Positions 56,545-64,000 of a stretch of DNA of 64,000 nucleotides are shown here, piece by piece (position 1 is the first letter of the stretch; each line of letters opens with the position of its first letter). The position numbers and the translations under genes are program-made. The notes under the pieces are model-generated. The model saw only the letters and a list, made by a program, of their open reading frames with translations, had not been told where the DNA came from and ran no database searches. Source of the DNA: Maribacter aquivivus (lineage in GTDB: Bacteria > Bacteroidota > Bacteroidia > Flavobacteriales > Flavobacteriaceae); NCBI RefSeq assembly GCF_900142175.1, contig NZ_FQZX01000001.1, forward strand, positions 1 to 64,000, given 5' to 3'.

Positions 56545-57895
56545 CCTTATACTTTAATATATATTTCTTCAATTCCACATTTACCTTTGGAGCCAACAAA
56601 AGTACGGCAATCATATTGGGTATCACCATTAGTGCATAAGACAAATCAATTAAATTCTTCACCAACTCTAATGATGCCACTGCAGCAAAGACAATCATAA
56701 TTACAAAATACCAGTTATAAAACTTACCAATTTTGGCATTTGTCAAGAAAGACAATGATTTTACACCGTAATAAGAATATGTAAATAAGGTAGATAATGC
56801 AAAGGCAGTTACAATAACCATTAGTAATACGTCTCCCCATCCAAACAATGTTTTTTCAAAGGCGGACAGAGTCATTACAATACCACTAGAATCTTCTAAA
56901 TAAGCCCCGCTCAATATGATTACAATTGCCGTAAACGTACATACCAATATGGTGTCAATAAACGGACCTAGCATGGCCACCAAGCCTTCGCGTATAGGTT
57001 CATCATTTTTAGATTGCCCGTGGTACATTGGCGCACTACCTAAACCTGCCTCATTAGAAAACATCGCCCTACGAACCCCAATAATAACAAGCCCCCAAAA
57101 CCCGCCGGTTGCCAGCGATTTAAAATTCCAAGCTTCCGTAATTATCATTTTTAGAGCTGGTAGTATTTGTTCTGAATTCAGCGCCATTACCACTATTACC
57201 GCAATCAAATATACGGCCACCATAAAAGGTACGATAGCAGATGCCACTTTAGCTATATTTTTTAAACCTCCAAAAATCACCAAAGAAGTTATGACAGCTA
57301 AAACAATACCTATCGTCCATTTCCAATTTTCTTCACTCATTTCAAATAATGTAGATGATGGTTTAACTACACTCATGAATGTTTCGGTAAATTGATTTGC
57401 TGTAAATACTCCCAAAAAACCAAAAAGACCACAAACAGCAAAAAATATTGCTAACGGTCGAGCCTTTTCTCCTAATCCTTTGGTGATGTAATACATTGGT
57501 CCCCCTTGTAAATTACCATCCGAATCTGTTCCTCTATACATAATTGCCAAACTACACGAATAGAATTTAATGCACATACCAATCAATGCAGTCATCCAAA
57601 TCCAGAAAACTACTCCAGGTCCTCCATCATGTATTGCGATGGCAACTCCAGAAATATTACCTAAACCGACTGTTGCAGCAACAGCTGCCGATAAAGCCTG
57701 AAAAGAACTTACATCTCCTTTTGAATCTTTATTATCATATTTACCCGCTGTAATTGCGATTGCATGACCGAAAAAACGGTATGGCATTAGTTTTGAATAG
57801 AAGACAAGGAAGAGTCCGCCACCTATTAATAAAAGGAACATTGGCCACTCCGTATACGGTAGTGCGCTGGCTATAAAGTCGTTAATTGTATCCAT
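56531..57895 (-). CDS. Alanine/glycine:sodium symporter (AGCS family)
   Basis: A 454-residue inner-membrane carrier with about ten to eleven hydrophobic helices. AGCS signatures are present: ALSAAVAATVGLGNISGVAIAI near the start, GGPMYYITKGLGEK, RRAMFSNEAGLGSAPMYHGQSKNDEP in the middle, and PLAIFFAVCGLFGF. The family imports alanine or glycine with sodium (or protons), which suits a marine organism. It is upstream of era and overlaps it by 14 bases. Confidence 0.94.
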   Translation of the reverse strand: MDTINDFIASALPYTEWPMFLLLIGGGLFLVFYSKLMPYRFFGHAIAITAGKYDNKDSKGDVSSFQALSAAVAATVGLGNISGVAIAIHDGGPGVVFWIWMTALIGMCIKFYSCSLAIMYRGTDSDGNLQGGPMYYITKGLGEKARPLAIFFAVCGLFGFLGVFTANQFTETFMSVVKPSSTLFEMSEENWKWTIGIVLAVITSLVIFGGLKNIAKVASAIVPFMVAVYLIAVIVVMALNSEQILPALKMIITEAWNFKSLATGGFWGLVIIGVRRAMFSNEAGLGSAPMYHGQSKNDEPIREGLVAMLGPFIDTILVCTFTAIVIILSGAYLEDSSGIVMTLSAFEKTLFGWGDVLLMVIVTAFALSTLFTYSYYGVKSLSFLTNAKIGKFYNWYFVIMIVFAAVASLELVKNLIDLSYALMVIPNMIAVLLLAPKVNVELKKYILKYKDGRS

Positions 57896-57973
57896 AGAAT
57901 TGTAAAAAACCGAAGTTATGGATTTAATGTTTTTTAAAAGATAATGGTCTTAAAAAATATTATTTAAATAAGT

Positions 57974-58005
57974 TTTGAATATAGAGAAAATGTGTTGTAT
58001 ATTTG
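57974..58005 (+). promoter_or_regulatory. Promoter of the initiator tRNA-Met gene
   Basis: TTTG (57974-57977), a 20-base spacer, then TATATTTG (57998-58005). Both elements match the Bacteroidota consensus. The expected start near 58012 leaves a 5' leader of about 78 bases before the tRNA. Confidence 0.8.
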
Positions 58006-58010
58006 CAGCC

Positions 58011-58080
58011 CGTTACAAATAGTAACGCACCTTTATCTCGTCAGCTTAATGACCTGAAGTCGCAAGACAAGTGAGATAAA
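58011..58080 (+). ncRNA. Structured leader upstream of initiator tRNA-Met
   Basis: Two inverted repeats lie between the promoter and the tRNA. The first is CGTTAC / GTAACG with a 5-base loop (58011-58027). The second is TTTATCTC / GAGATAAA (58032-58039 and 58073-58080) enclosing a 33-base segment that may pair further (CTCGTC with GAC..GAG). The second hairpin is followed by A residues rather than T residues, so it is not a terminator on this strand. It may be a processing signal or a separate small RNA; the type is uncertain. Confidence 0.35.
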
Positions 58081-58089
58081 AACCCATAT

Positions 58090-58162
<73 letters not shown>

Positions 58163-58173
58163 CTAATAAAATC

Positions 58174-58204
58174 AAGCCTTTCAAGAAATTGAGAGGCTTT
58201 TTTT
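58174..58204 (+). terminator. Intrinsic terminator after tRNA-fMet
   Basis: A 9-bp stem with one mismatch (AAGCCTTTC / GAGAGGCTT), an 8-base loop and a T7 tail, directly after the tRNA. Confidence 0.8.
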
Positions 58205-58211
58205 ATGCTTG

Positions 58212-58233
58212 GGTACAACATAGGTACAACATT
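58212..58233. repeat. 11-base tandem duplication downstream of the tRNA
   Basis: GGTACAACATA is followed at once by GGTACAACATT. It lies between the tRNA terminator and the metal-efflux cassette. Such a repeat next to a tRNA could be a remnant of an integrase attachment region; nothing else supports that. Confidence 0.5.
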
Positions 58234-58413
58234 TCTTTGTTTTGCTAATCAAAATAAAAATTATCATTATTTGACATTAAAAACAGTCAATAGCAATTAT
58301 TTGAGTACTACTCCCAAAGATTTTAAATTGTAAGTCCCCGATTTTCAGCTTACTTGGTTCAAACCATTACAAATTAAATTATTGTTAAACTCAATAAAAA
58401 TTTTAAATTTTTA

Positions 58414-58421
58414 TATATTTG
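58414..58421 (+). promoter_or_regulatory. -7 promoter element of the metal-efflux cassette
   Basis: TATATTTG, an exact TAnnTTTG match ending only five bases before the ATG of the first cassette gene (58427). If used, the transcript would start at or near the ATG, so the message would be leaderless. Confidence 0.55.
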
Positions 58422-58426
58422 TGCTA

Positions 58427-58846
58427 ATGAAAAAAGTATCTCAAAAAATAATGTCAATCTTGATGGCGTTCGTAGTGTTATTCTCTACGATGTCATTTAC
58501 CATTGATTTGCATTACTGTGGAGATACTATTGTCGATTATTCTTTCTTTCATAATGTGGAAACTTGTGGAATGAAAAAAGAGCAAGTTGTATCAACTTGT
58601 GAAAATCCAGAAATGAAAAATAAATCCTGTTGCTCAGATGAACAAATCATCATCGAGGGACAAGAAGATTTAAAAAATAATTTCAGCACACTCACATTTG
58701 AGCAACAGATTTTTGTTGCATCATTCCTTTACTCTTACATCAATCTTTTTGAAGGAACGGCATCAGAGGAGGTTCCTTATAAAGATTATCCACCACCATT
58801 TGTCATACGGGATGTGCAAGTCTTGCACCAGACCTTCGTAATTTGA
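58427..58846 (+). CDS. HYC_CC_PP-family small exported protein
   Basis: About 139 residues from the ATG at 58427, where a signal peptide begins (MKKVSQKIMSILMAFVVLFS); the frame is open back to 58382. The mature protein carries LHYCGDTIVDYSFF, a CGMKKE segment, NKSCCSDEQ and a proline-rich end KDYPPPF, the order that gives this Bacteroidota family its name. The clustered Cys and His residues suggest periplasmic metal binding. It is the first gene of the efflux cassette, 119 bases before the RND pump gene; this neighbourhood supports a role in metal sensing or delivery. Confidence 0.82.
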   Translation: MKKVSQKIMSILMAFVVLFSTMSFTIDLHYCGDTIVDYSFFHNVETCGMKKEQVVSTCENPEMKNKSCCSDEQIIIEGQEDLKNNFSTLTFEQQIFVASFLYSYINLFEGTASEEVPYKDYPPPFVIRDVQVLHQTFVI

Positions 58847-58965
58847 TTTATTAAACATTCGTGATTCGCCCTTCGATAACTATCGACTAGGGCTCAATTT
58901 GTTGTATTTGTATTTCTGTGTTTCAGGATTTCAAATCATTCGTAAATGTTTAATAATCAAAGTAT

Positions 58966-61900
58966 ATGCTTAATAAAGCTATCAAATTTCTTATCGAGAA
59001 TAAGCTCGTTGCAGCTCTATTGTTATCCCTGTTTGTAAGCTGGGGAATTATAAGCACTCCATTTAATTGGAATACCGGAATTCTACCATCAAATCCTGTT
59101 GCCGTAGATGCAATACCAGATATAGGAGAAAATCAACAAATAGTATTTAGCAAATGGGTTGGTAGGTCTCCTCAAGATATAGAAGACCAAATTACGTACC
59201 CTTTAACAACCACTCTTTTGGGAATACCTGGAGTTAAAACTATTCGTAGTTCATCTATGTTCGGCTTTTCTAGTATTTACATCATTTTTGAGGAGGATGT
59301 TGAATTTTACTGGACTAGAAGCCGAATTCTTGAGAAAATAAATTCTTTACCTAATGGTTTGCTTCCCGATGGTGTCAACCCCACATTAGGACCTGATGCT
59401 ACAGGATTAGGACAAATTTATTGGTACACTTTAGAAGGTCGAGATAAGGATGGTAATGTAACCGGTGGATGGGATTTACAAGAACTACGAAGCATTCAAG
59501 ATTATTATGTTAAGTATGGCTTGGCTTCTGCAGGTGGTGTTTCTGAGGTTGCATCAATTGGTGGTTATGTGCAAGAATACCAAATTGATGTTGAGCCTGA
59601 AAAAATGCGTCAATATGGTATTGGATTAAGTGATGTCGTTAAGGCGGTTAAAAGGTCTAATCAAGATATTGGTGTACAGACTTTAGAAATGAATCAAGCG
59701 GAATATTTAGTTCGTGGCTTAGGTTATGTGAAATCTATTTCTGACCTAGAAGATGCTGTGGTTACTTCAAAAAACTTTACCTCAATTCATATCAAGGATA
59801 TTGCGAATGTACATTTAGGCCCCCAAACGAGAAGAGGTATTCTAGATAAAGAAGGAGCTGAAGTTGTAGGTGGCGTTGTGGTTGCTAGATATGGTGCCAA
59901 TCCATTAGAGGTAATTAACAATGTAAAAGAACAGATTGTAGAAATTTCATCAGGTTTACCCTCAAAAGTATTGAAAGATGGGAGAACATCTCAGTTAACA
60001 ATTGTCCCCTTTTATGATCGTACAGAGCTTATTCAAGAAACCTTACATACGTTAAACGAAGCACTTACGCTAGAAATTCTTATTACTATTCTTGTAATTA
60101 TAGTTATGGTGTTCAATCTACGTGCATCTATACTTATTTCGGGTTTATTACCGGTTGCAGTATTGATGGTCTTCATTGCCATGAAATTGTTTAATGTAGA
60201 CGCAAATATCGTTGCTTTATCTGGAATTGCGATCGCTATAGGTACTATGGTAGATGTCGGGGTAATACTCGCTGAGAATATGATTCGGCATTTAGAAGAT
60301 GAGAAACTGCGCTTTCAAGCAAATGGTGTAGAGTATACAACCAATGAAATTATATATAACGCAACGGCAGAAGTATCAGGGGCAATATTAACAGCTGTCC
60401 TAACAACGATTATTAGTTTTTTACCCGTATTTACAATGATAGGTGCAGAAGGTAAACTTTTTCGTCCGCTAGCATTTACCAAAACAATGGCATTAACGGC
60501 ATCTTTGGTAATTGCACTTTTCTTGATACCACCAATCGCCGCATTTCTTTTTAGAAAGCGAAGTTTAAAAACAGCAACAAAATTCGTTATTAATGGGTTA
60601 TTAATAATTCTAGGTTGTATCGCCATTTTTTATGGCTATTGGTTGGGCTTATTGTTAATTGCTTTTGGTGCTGTGGCTTTTTTAAAGATCAGGTCTTTTA
60701 TATCATCGAAACAAGAGAATTTGACAAACATCGTACTATCAACGTTAGCGATTGTAATCTTACTTGCAGAATACTGGAGACCACTTGGGTTTGATCGTAG
60801 CATTATCATGAATTTGATTTTTGTTTCTATTATTTGTTTCGGTCTATTGGGAGTATTTACCGTTTTTAAAAAGTATTATGACCAAATTCTTCGCTGGGCT
60901 TTAGAGAATCGACTTCTTTTCTTAACGATACCAACAGTGATTTTAATACTGGGGGTTCTCATTATGAGAAATACTGGCAAAGAATTTATGCCTGCTCTTA
61001 ATGAAGGCTCTTTTCTTTTGATGCCTACTTCTTTACCGCATGCTGGTGTTGAAGAAAATAAACGTGTTTTGCAACAACTAGATATGGCTGTTGCCAGTAT
61101 TCCAGAAATAGAGACTGTGGTTGGCAAATCTGGTAGAACAGAATCTGCGCTTGACCCAGCTCCTTTATCTATGTACGAAAACATGATTCAGTATAAGTCT
61201 GAATATATGAGAAATAGTAATGGATTAAGGCAACGTTACAAGGTTAACGATGACGGATTGTTTGTCCTTAATAATGACAAGTATATCATCAACCCGAACA
61301 ATGACATAAATGATGATGCAATTTATGAAGCTTCAAAACTAAAAACTACAGCTACTAACAGAGATTTAATTGCTGATGATGACGGAGAATATTACCGAAA
61401 TTGGCGACCAGAAATAAACAGTCCAGATGATATTTGGAATGAGATAGTTAAGGTAACCAAATTTCCAGGTGTAACATCTGCCCCAAAATTACAGCCTATT
61501 GAAACTAGACTTGTAATGTTACAGACCGGTATGCGAGCTCCAATGGGTATTAAGGTAAAAGGTCCCGATTTAAAAACTATCGAAGATTTCGGATTGCAAT
61601 TGGAAACCATTTTAAAGGAGGTGAATGGTGTAAAGAAACAAGCTGTTTTTGCAGATCGCATCGTTGGTAAGCCCTATTTACTAATTGACATTAAGAGGAA
61701 GCAATTAGCCCGTTACGGATTAACCATAATGGACGTTCAAGAGGTACTACAAGTAGCGGTTGGCGGTATGTCTCTTACGCAAACGGTAGAAGGAAGGGAA
61801 CGATATGGAGTAAGAGTTCGTTACCCAAGAGAATTAAGGTCAAACCCAGAAGATTTGAAAAATATCTATGTTCCCATTAAAAACGGTACACAAGTGCCAC

Positions 61901-62718
61901 TTGGTGATCTTGTAGATATAAGATATGAACAAGGACCACAGGTAATTAAAAGTGAGGACACCTTTTTAATAGGTTATGTATTGTTTGATAAATTAGATGG
62001 TTTTGCTGAAGTTAATGTTGTAGAAAGTGCACAAGCTCGAATTGAACAAAAAATCGAAAATGGTAGTTTAATAGTTCCGCAGGGTGTCAGTTATCGCTTT
62101 ACCGGAACCTATGAGAATCAGATAAGGGCAGAGAAAACACTTTCAATCGTAGTGCCTATGGCGCTGTTAATTATTTTCTTGATATTATATTTTCAGTTTA
62201 AATCGGTAGCCACATCATTAATGGTATTTACAGGAATCTCGGTTGCATTTGCTGGTGGCTTTATTATGATCTGGTTATATGGTCAAGATTGGTTTTTCAA
62301 TTTTAGTTTATTCGGAGAAAATCTACGGACACTTTTTAATATGAAAACCATTAACCTAAGTGTAGCTGTCTGGGTTGGTTTTATTGCACTGTTCGGTATA
62401 GCTACTGACGACGGTGTTGTTATGGCCACCTACCTGACCCAAACATTTGATAGAGAAAACCCTACTGATAAAAAAGGGATTAGACAAGCAACTTTAGAAG
62501 CTGCAGGCAAGCGAATAAGACCTTGTTTAATGACAACCGTAACTACCATATTGGCACTACTGCCTGTATTAACATCTACAGGAAAGGGAAGTGATATTAT
62601 GATACCGATGGCCATTCCCATATTTGGAGGAATGATCATAGATATAACTTCCTATTTTTTGGTTCCTGTTCTGTATAGCTGGAAAAAGGAGTATGAACTT
62701 AAAAAAGTATACAAATGA
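58966..62718 (+). CDS. CusA/CzcA-family heavy-metal efflux RND pump
   Basis: A 1250-residue inner-membrane RND transporter with about 12 helices. Heavy-metal signatures are SMFGFSSIYIIFEEDVEFYWTRSR near residue 105, GIAIAIGTMVDVGVILAENM with the proton-relay Asp in the fourth helix, GKSGRTESALDPAPLSMYEN in the porter domain, and FGIATDDGVVMATYL in the second half. These favour monovalent copper/silver (CusA-like) or divalent (CzcA-like) export. It is longer than the typical 1050 residues, with extra segments at about 535-640 and 755-815. Its stop codon overlaps the tolC-like ATG (ATGA). Confidence 0.93.
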   Translation: MLNKAIKFLIENKLVAALLLSLFVSWGIISTPFNWNTGILPSNPVAVDAIPDIGENQQIVFSKWVGRSPQDIEDQITYPLTTTLLGIPGVKTIRSSSMFGFSSIYIIFEEDVEFYWTRSRILEKINSLPNGLLPDGVNPTLGPDATGLGQIYWYTLEGRDKDGNVTGGWDLQELRSIQDYYVKYGLASAGGVSEVASIGGYVQEYQIDVEPEKMRQYGIGLSDVVKAVKRSNQDIGVQTLEMNQAEYLVRGLGYVKSISDLEDAVVTSKNFTSIHIKDIANVHLGPQTRRGILDKEGAEVVGGVVVARYGANPLEVINNVKEQIVEISSGLPSKVLKDGRTSQLTIVPFYDRTELIQETLHTLNEALTLEILITILVIIVMVFNLRASILISGLLPVAVLMVFIAMKLFNVDANIVALSGIAIAIGTMVDVGVILAENMIRHLEDEKLRFQANGVEYTTNEIIYNATAEVSGAILTAVLTTIISFLPVFTMIGAEGKLFRPLAFTKTMALTASLVIALFLIPPIAAFLFRKRSLKTATKFVINGLLIILGCIAIFYGYWLGLLLIAFGAVAFLKIRSFISSKQENLTNIVLSTLAIVILLAEYWRPLGFDRSIIMNLIFVSIICFGLLGVFTVFKKYYDQILRWALENRLLFLTIPTVILILGVLIMRNTGKEFMPALNEGSFLLMPTSLPHAGVEENKRVLQQLDMAVASIPEIETVVGKSGRTESALDPAPLSMYENMIQYKSEYMRNSNGLRQRYKVNDDGLFVLNNDKYIINPNNDINDDAIYEASKLKTTATNRDLIADDDGEYYRNWRPEINSPDDIWNEIVKVTKFPGVTSAPKLQPIETRLVMLQTGMRAPMGIKVKGPDLKTIEDFGLQLETILKEVNGVKKQAVFADRIVGKPYLLIDIKRKQLARYGLTIMDVQEVLQVAVGGMSLTQTVEGRERYGVRVRYPRELRSNPEDLKNIYVPIKNGTQVPLGDLVDIRYEQGPQVIKSEDTFLIGYVLFDKLDGFAEVNVVESAQARIEQKIENGSLIVPQGVSYRFTGTYENQIRAEKTLSIVVPMALLIIFLILYFQFKSVATSLMVFTGISVAFAGGFIMIWLYGQDWFFNFSLFGENLRTLFNMKTINLSVAVWVGFIALFGIATDDGVVMATYLTQTFDRENPTDKKGIRQATLEAAGKRIRPCLMTTVTTILALLPVLTSTGKGSDIMIPMAIPIFGGMIIDITSYFLVPVLYSWKKEYELKKVYK

Positions 62719-63932
62719 AACAGTTAAATCTAGTTATTTGCTTATTCCTTCTAACTGCATTTGTTAATGCCCAAGAATTACAGTCTTTTATACAGGAAGC
62801 TAAAAGTAATAGTCCAGAGATACAAGCATACAATCTTCGCCATAACATAGCTGAAGAAAAAGTGAACGAAGCTAATTGGATTCCGAATACGGAATTTAGC
62901 GCTGGCTATTTTGTAAGTGAGCCAGAAACTAGAACGGGAGCTCAACGAGCACGTTTTTCAGCAAAACAAATGCTGCCTTGGTTTGGTACTATCACAGCTA
63001 GAGAAAATTACGCGAGTTCAATAGCTAATGTCGAATATGTAGAAATCGTAATCGCCAAGCGTAAACTAGCACTTTCCGTCTCTCAGTCGTATTACAGCTT
63101 ATACACAATTAAGACAAAACAAAAAGTGCTTGACGAGAATATAGAGCTACTTAAGACCTATGAAAAATTGGCACTTACTTCCGTAGAAGTTGGCAAAGCT
63201 TCAGCGGTAGATGTGTTGCGATTGCAGATTAGACAAAACGAATTGCAGCAACAAAAAGAGGTGCTGGAGGAAACCTATTTGGGAGAGCAAACTTCCTTCA
63301 ACAAGTTGCTGAATCGAGATGGAAATACAGGTGTAACCATTCTCGAAGCATTGATGTTGCCCAGCGAAGACATCTTTTACGATGAAAATAACCTATCACT
63401 TAATCCAGAGTTGCTTAAATATGACAAACTCTATGAATCCATAGCACAATCAGAACTGTTGAATCAAGCCGAAAGCAATCCTATGATTGGTTTTGGATTG
63501 GATTATTTGCCAGTTTCTGAGCGTCCCGATATGAATTTTAGTGATAATGGGAAGGATATTTTAATGCCGATGGTTTCGGTCTCTATCCCCATTTTCAATA
63601 AGCAGTACGATTCTAGAAGCAAGCAAAACGAATTGAAACAGTTAGAAATCAACGCTCAAAAAGAGAATCGATTGAATGTTTTAGAATCCGCTTTCGCGAA
63701 AGCGCAATCGCAACGTAATCAATCCAGAATAGCATACAATACACAAGCTAAAAATTTAAAGCAAGCTAAAGATGCTGAGCAAATTCTTATTAAAAACTAT
63801 GAAACAGGCACTATCGATTTTAACGATGTACTGGATATACAGGAGCTTCAACTCAAATTTGAGTTGAATCAGGTGGAATCCATACAAATGTATTACATAC
63901 AATCTGCACTGATTAATTACCTAATTAACTAA
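62715..63932 (+). CDS. TolC-family outer-membrane efflux protein (CusC-like)
   Basis: A 405-residue protein with a signal peptide (cut after FVNAQ) followed by two long alpha-helical hairpins of OEP type: EIQAYNLRHNIAEEKVNEANW and QSQRNQSRIAYNTQAKNLKQAKDAEQ, with YETGTIDFNDVLDIQELQL near the end. TolC-like channels connect RND pumps to the outside. Its start overlaps the CusA-type stop codon, so the pump and channel are translationally coupled. The periplasmic adaptor (CusB) expected in such cassettes is not in the window and may lie beyond the right edge. Confidence 0.9.
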   Translation: MKQLNLVICLFLLTAFVNAQELQSFIQEAKSNSPEIQAYNLRHNIAEEKVNEANWIPNTEFSAGYFVSEPETRTGAQRARFSAKQMLPWFGTITARENYASSIANVEYVEIVIAKRKLALSVSQSYYSLYTIKTKQKVLDENIELLKTYEKLALTSVEVGKASAVDVLRLQIRQNELQQQKEVLEETYLGEQTSFNKLLNRDGNTGVTILEALMLPSEDIFYDENNLSLNPELLKYDKLYESIAQSELLNQAESNPMIGFGLDYLPVSERPDMNFSDNGKDILMPMVSVSIPIFNKQYDSRSKQNELKQLEINAQKENRLNVLESAFAKAQSQRNQSRIAYNTQAKNLKQAKDAEQILIKNYETGTIDFNDVLDIQELQLKFELNQVESIQMYYIQSALINYLIN

Positions 63933-63935
63933 CCG

Positions 63936-64000
63936 ATGGAAAAGAAATTATTCATAAAAAATATGGTGTGTAATCGCTGTATTAAAGCAATTCAGAGGGA
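63936..64000 (+). CDS. Start of a CxxC metal-binding-type regulator (partial)
   Basis: The first 21-22 codons of a gene cut by the window edge: MEKKLFIKNMVCNRCIKAIQ. The VCNRC motif (C12, C15) is a heavy-metal-associated type site. In Bacteroidota this opening is typical of AraC-type regulators that accompany copper-efflux cassettes, so I infer a metal-responsive regulator. It starts three bases after the TolC-like stop, so it is in the same operon. The DNA-binding part is not visible. Confidence 0.6.
   Translation, partial: MEKKLFIKNMVCNRCIKAIQR

Overview
The window is a chromosomal stretch of an AT-rich member of the Bacteroidota, most likely a marine Flavobacteriaceae (Maribacter, Zobellia or Cellulophaga-like). 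Several signs agree: a SusC/SusD pair, type IX secretion (T9SS) cargo with both type A and type B C-terminal signals, GSCFA, DUF5522 and DUF4230 proteins, a Porin_10-type porin, almost no Shine-Dalgarno sequences, and promoters of the TTG-N20-TAnnTTTG type. Most of the window is ordinary core genome. The right end is accessory.

Layout. 1-7.4 kb: a porin (minus strand) divergent from a large T9SS-secreted beta-propeller protein that is translationally coupled to a small lipoprotein. 7.4-15 kb: a minus-strand nutrient-uptake block, namely SusC, SusD, a small surface lipoprotein, an arylsulfotransferase-like lipoprotein and a secreted protein. 15-20.8 kb: rnhB, a propeller lipoprotein, a TapB-like protein, then a minus-strand run of a 51-residue YqaE/Pmp3 protein, a lipoprotein and lipB. 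20.9-29.7 kb: a membrane-tethered LuxR-type regulator, a thioredoxin-like protein, lysS, an SLC13 transporter, a large zinc metalloprotease and two small exported proteins. 29.9-33.9 kb: a 1309-residue lipoprotein that appears to join a DUF2194/PelA-like deacetylase, TPR-like repeats and an outer-membrane barrel in one chain. 34-37.3 kb: a four-gene minus-strand operon of a mini HExxH protein, an ACC-deaminase-like PLP enzyme, a glucosaminidase with LysM, and hemL. 37.5-49.7 kb: DUF5522, DUF4136, an Lrp regulator divergent from an aromatic amino acid hydroxylase, DUF4230, an LRR protein with a T9SS type B signal, GSCFA plus TPR, an unknown secreted protein, and alaS. 49.8-52.9 kb: a tightly packed operon of M23 peptidase, MerR, LemA, TPM and TPM. 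53-58 kb: a nested inverted-repeat element, then der, a NeuD-like acyltransferase, era and an alanine/sodium symporter. 58-64 kb: initiator tRNA-Met with a well-formed promoter, followed by a heavy-metal efflux cassette (HYC_CC_PP protein, CusA-type RND pump, TolC-like factor and the start of a CxxC metal-binding-type regulator) that runs off the edge.

How the parts relate. Much of the window serves the cell envelope: TonB-dependent uptake, T9SS export, peptidoglycan hydrolases, porin and efflux. Translation and maturation genes (lysS, alaS, tRNA-fMet, era, der, lipB, hemL, rnhB) are scattered between these. The strongest candidate for something undescribed is the 1309-residue protein at 29954-33883. 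It combines roles that the Pel exopolysaccharide system splits between PelA and PelB, and it contains an exact 81-residue cysteine-spaced duplication. All functional calls come from motif recognition, without database searches.
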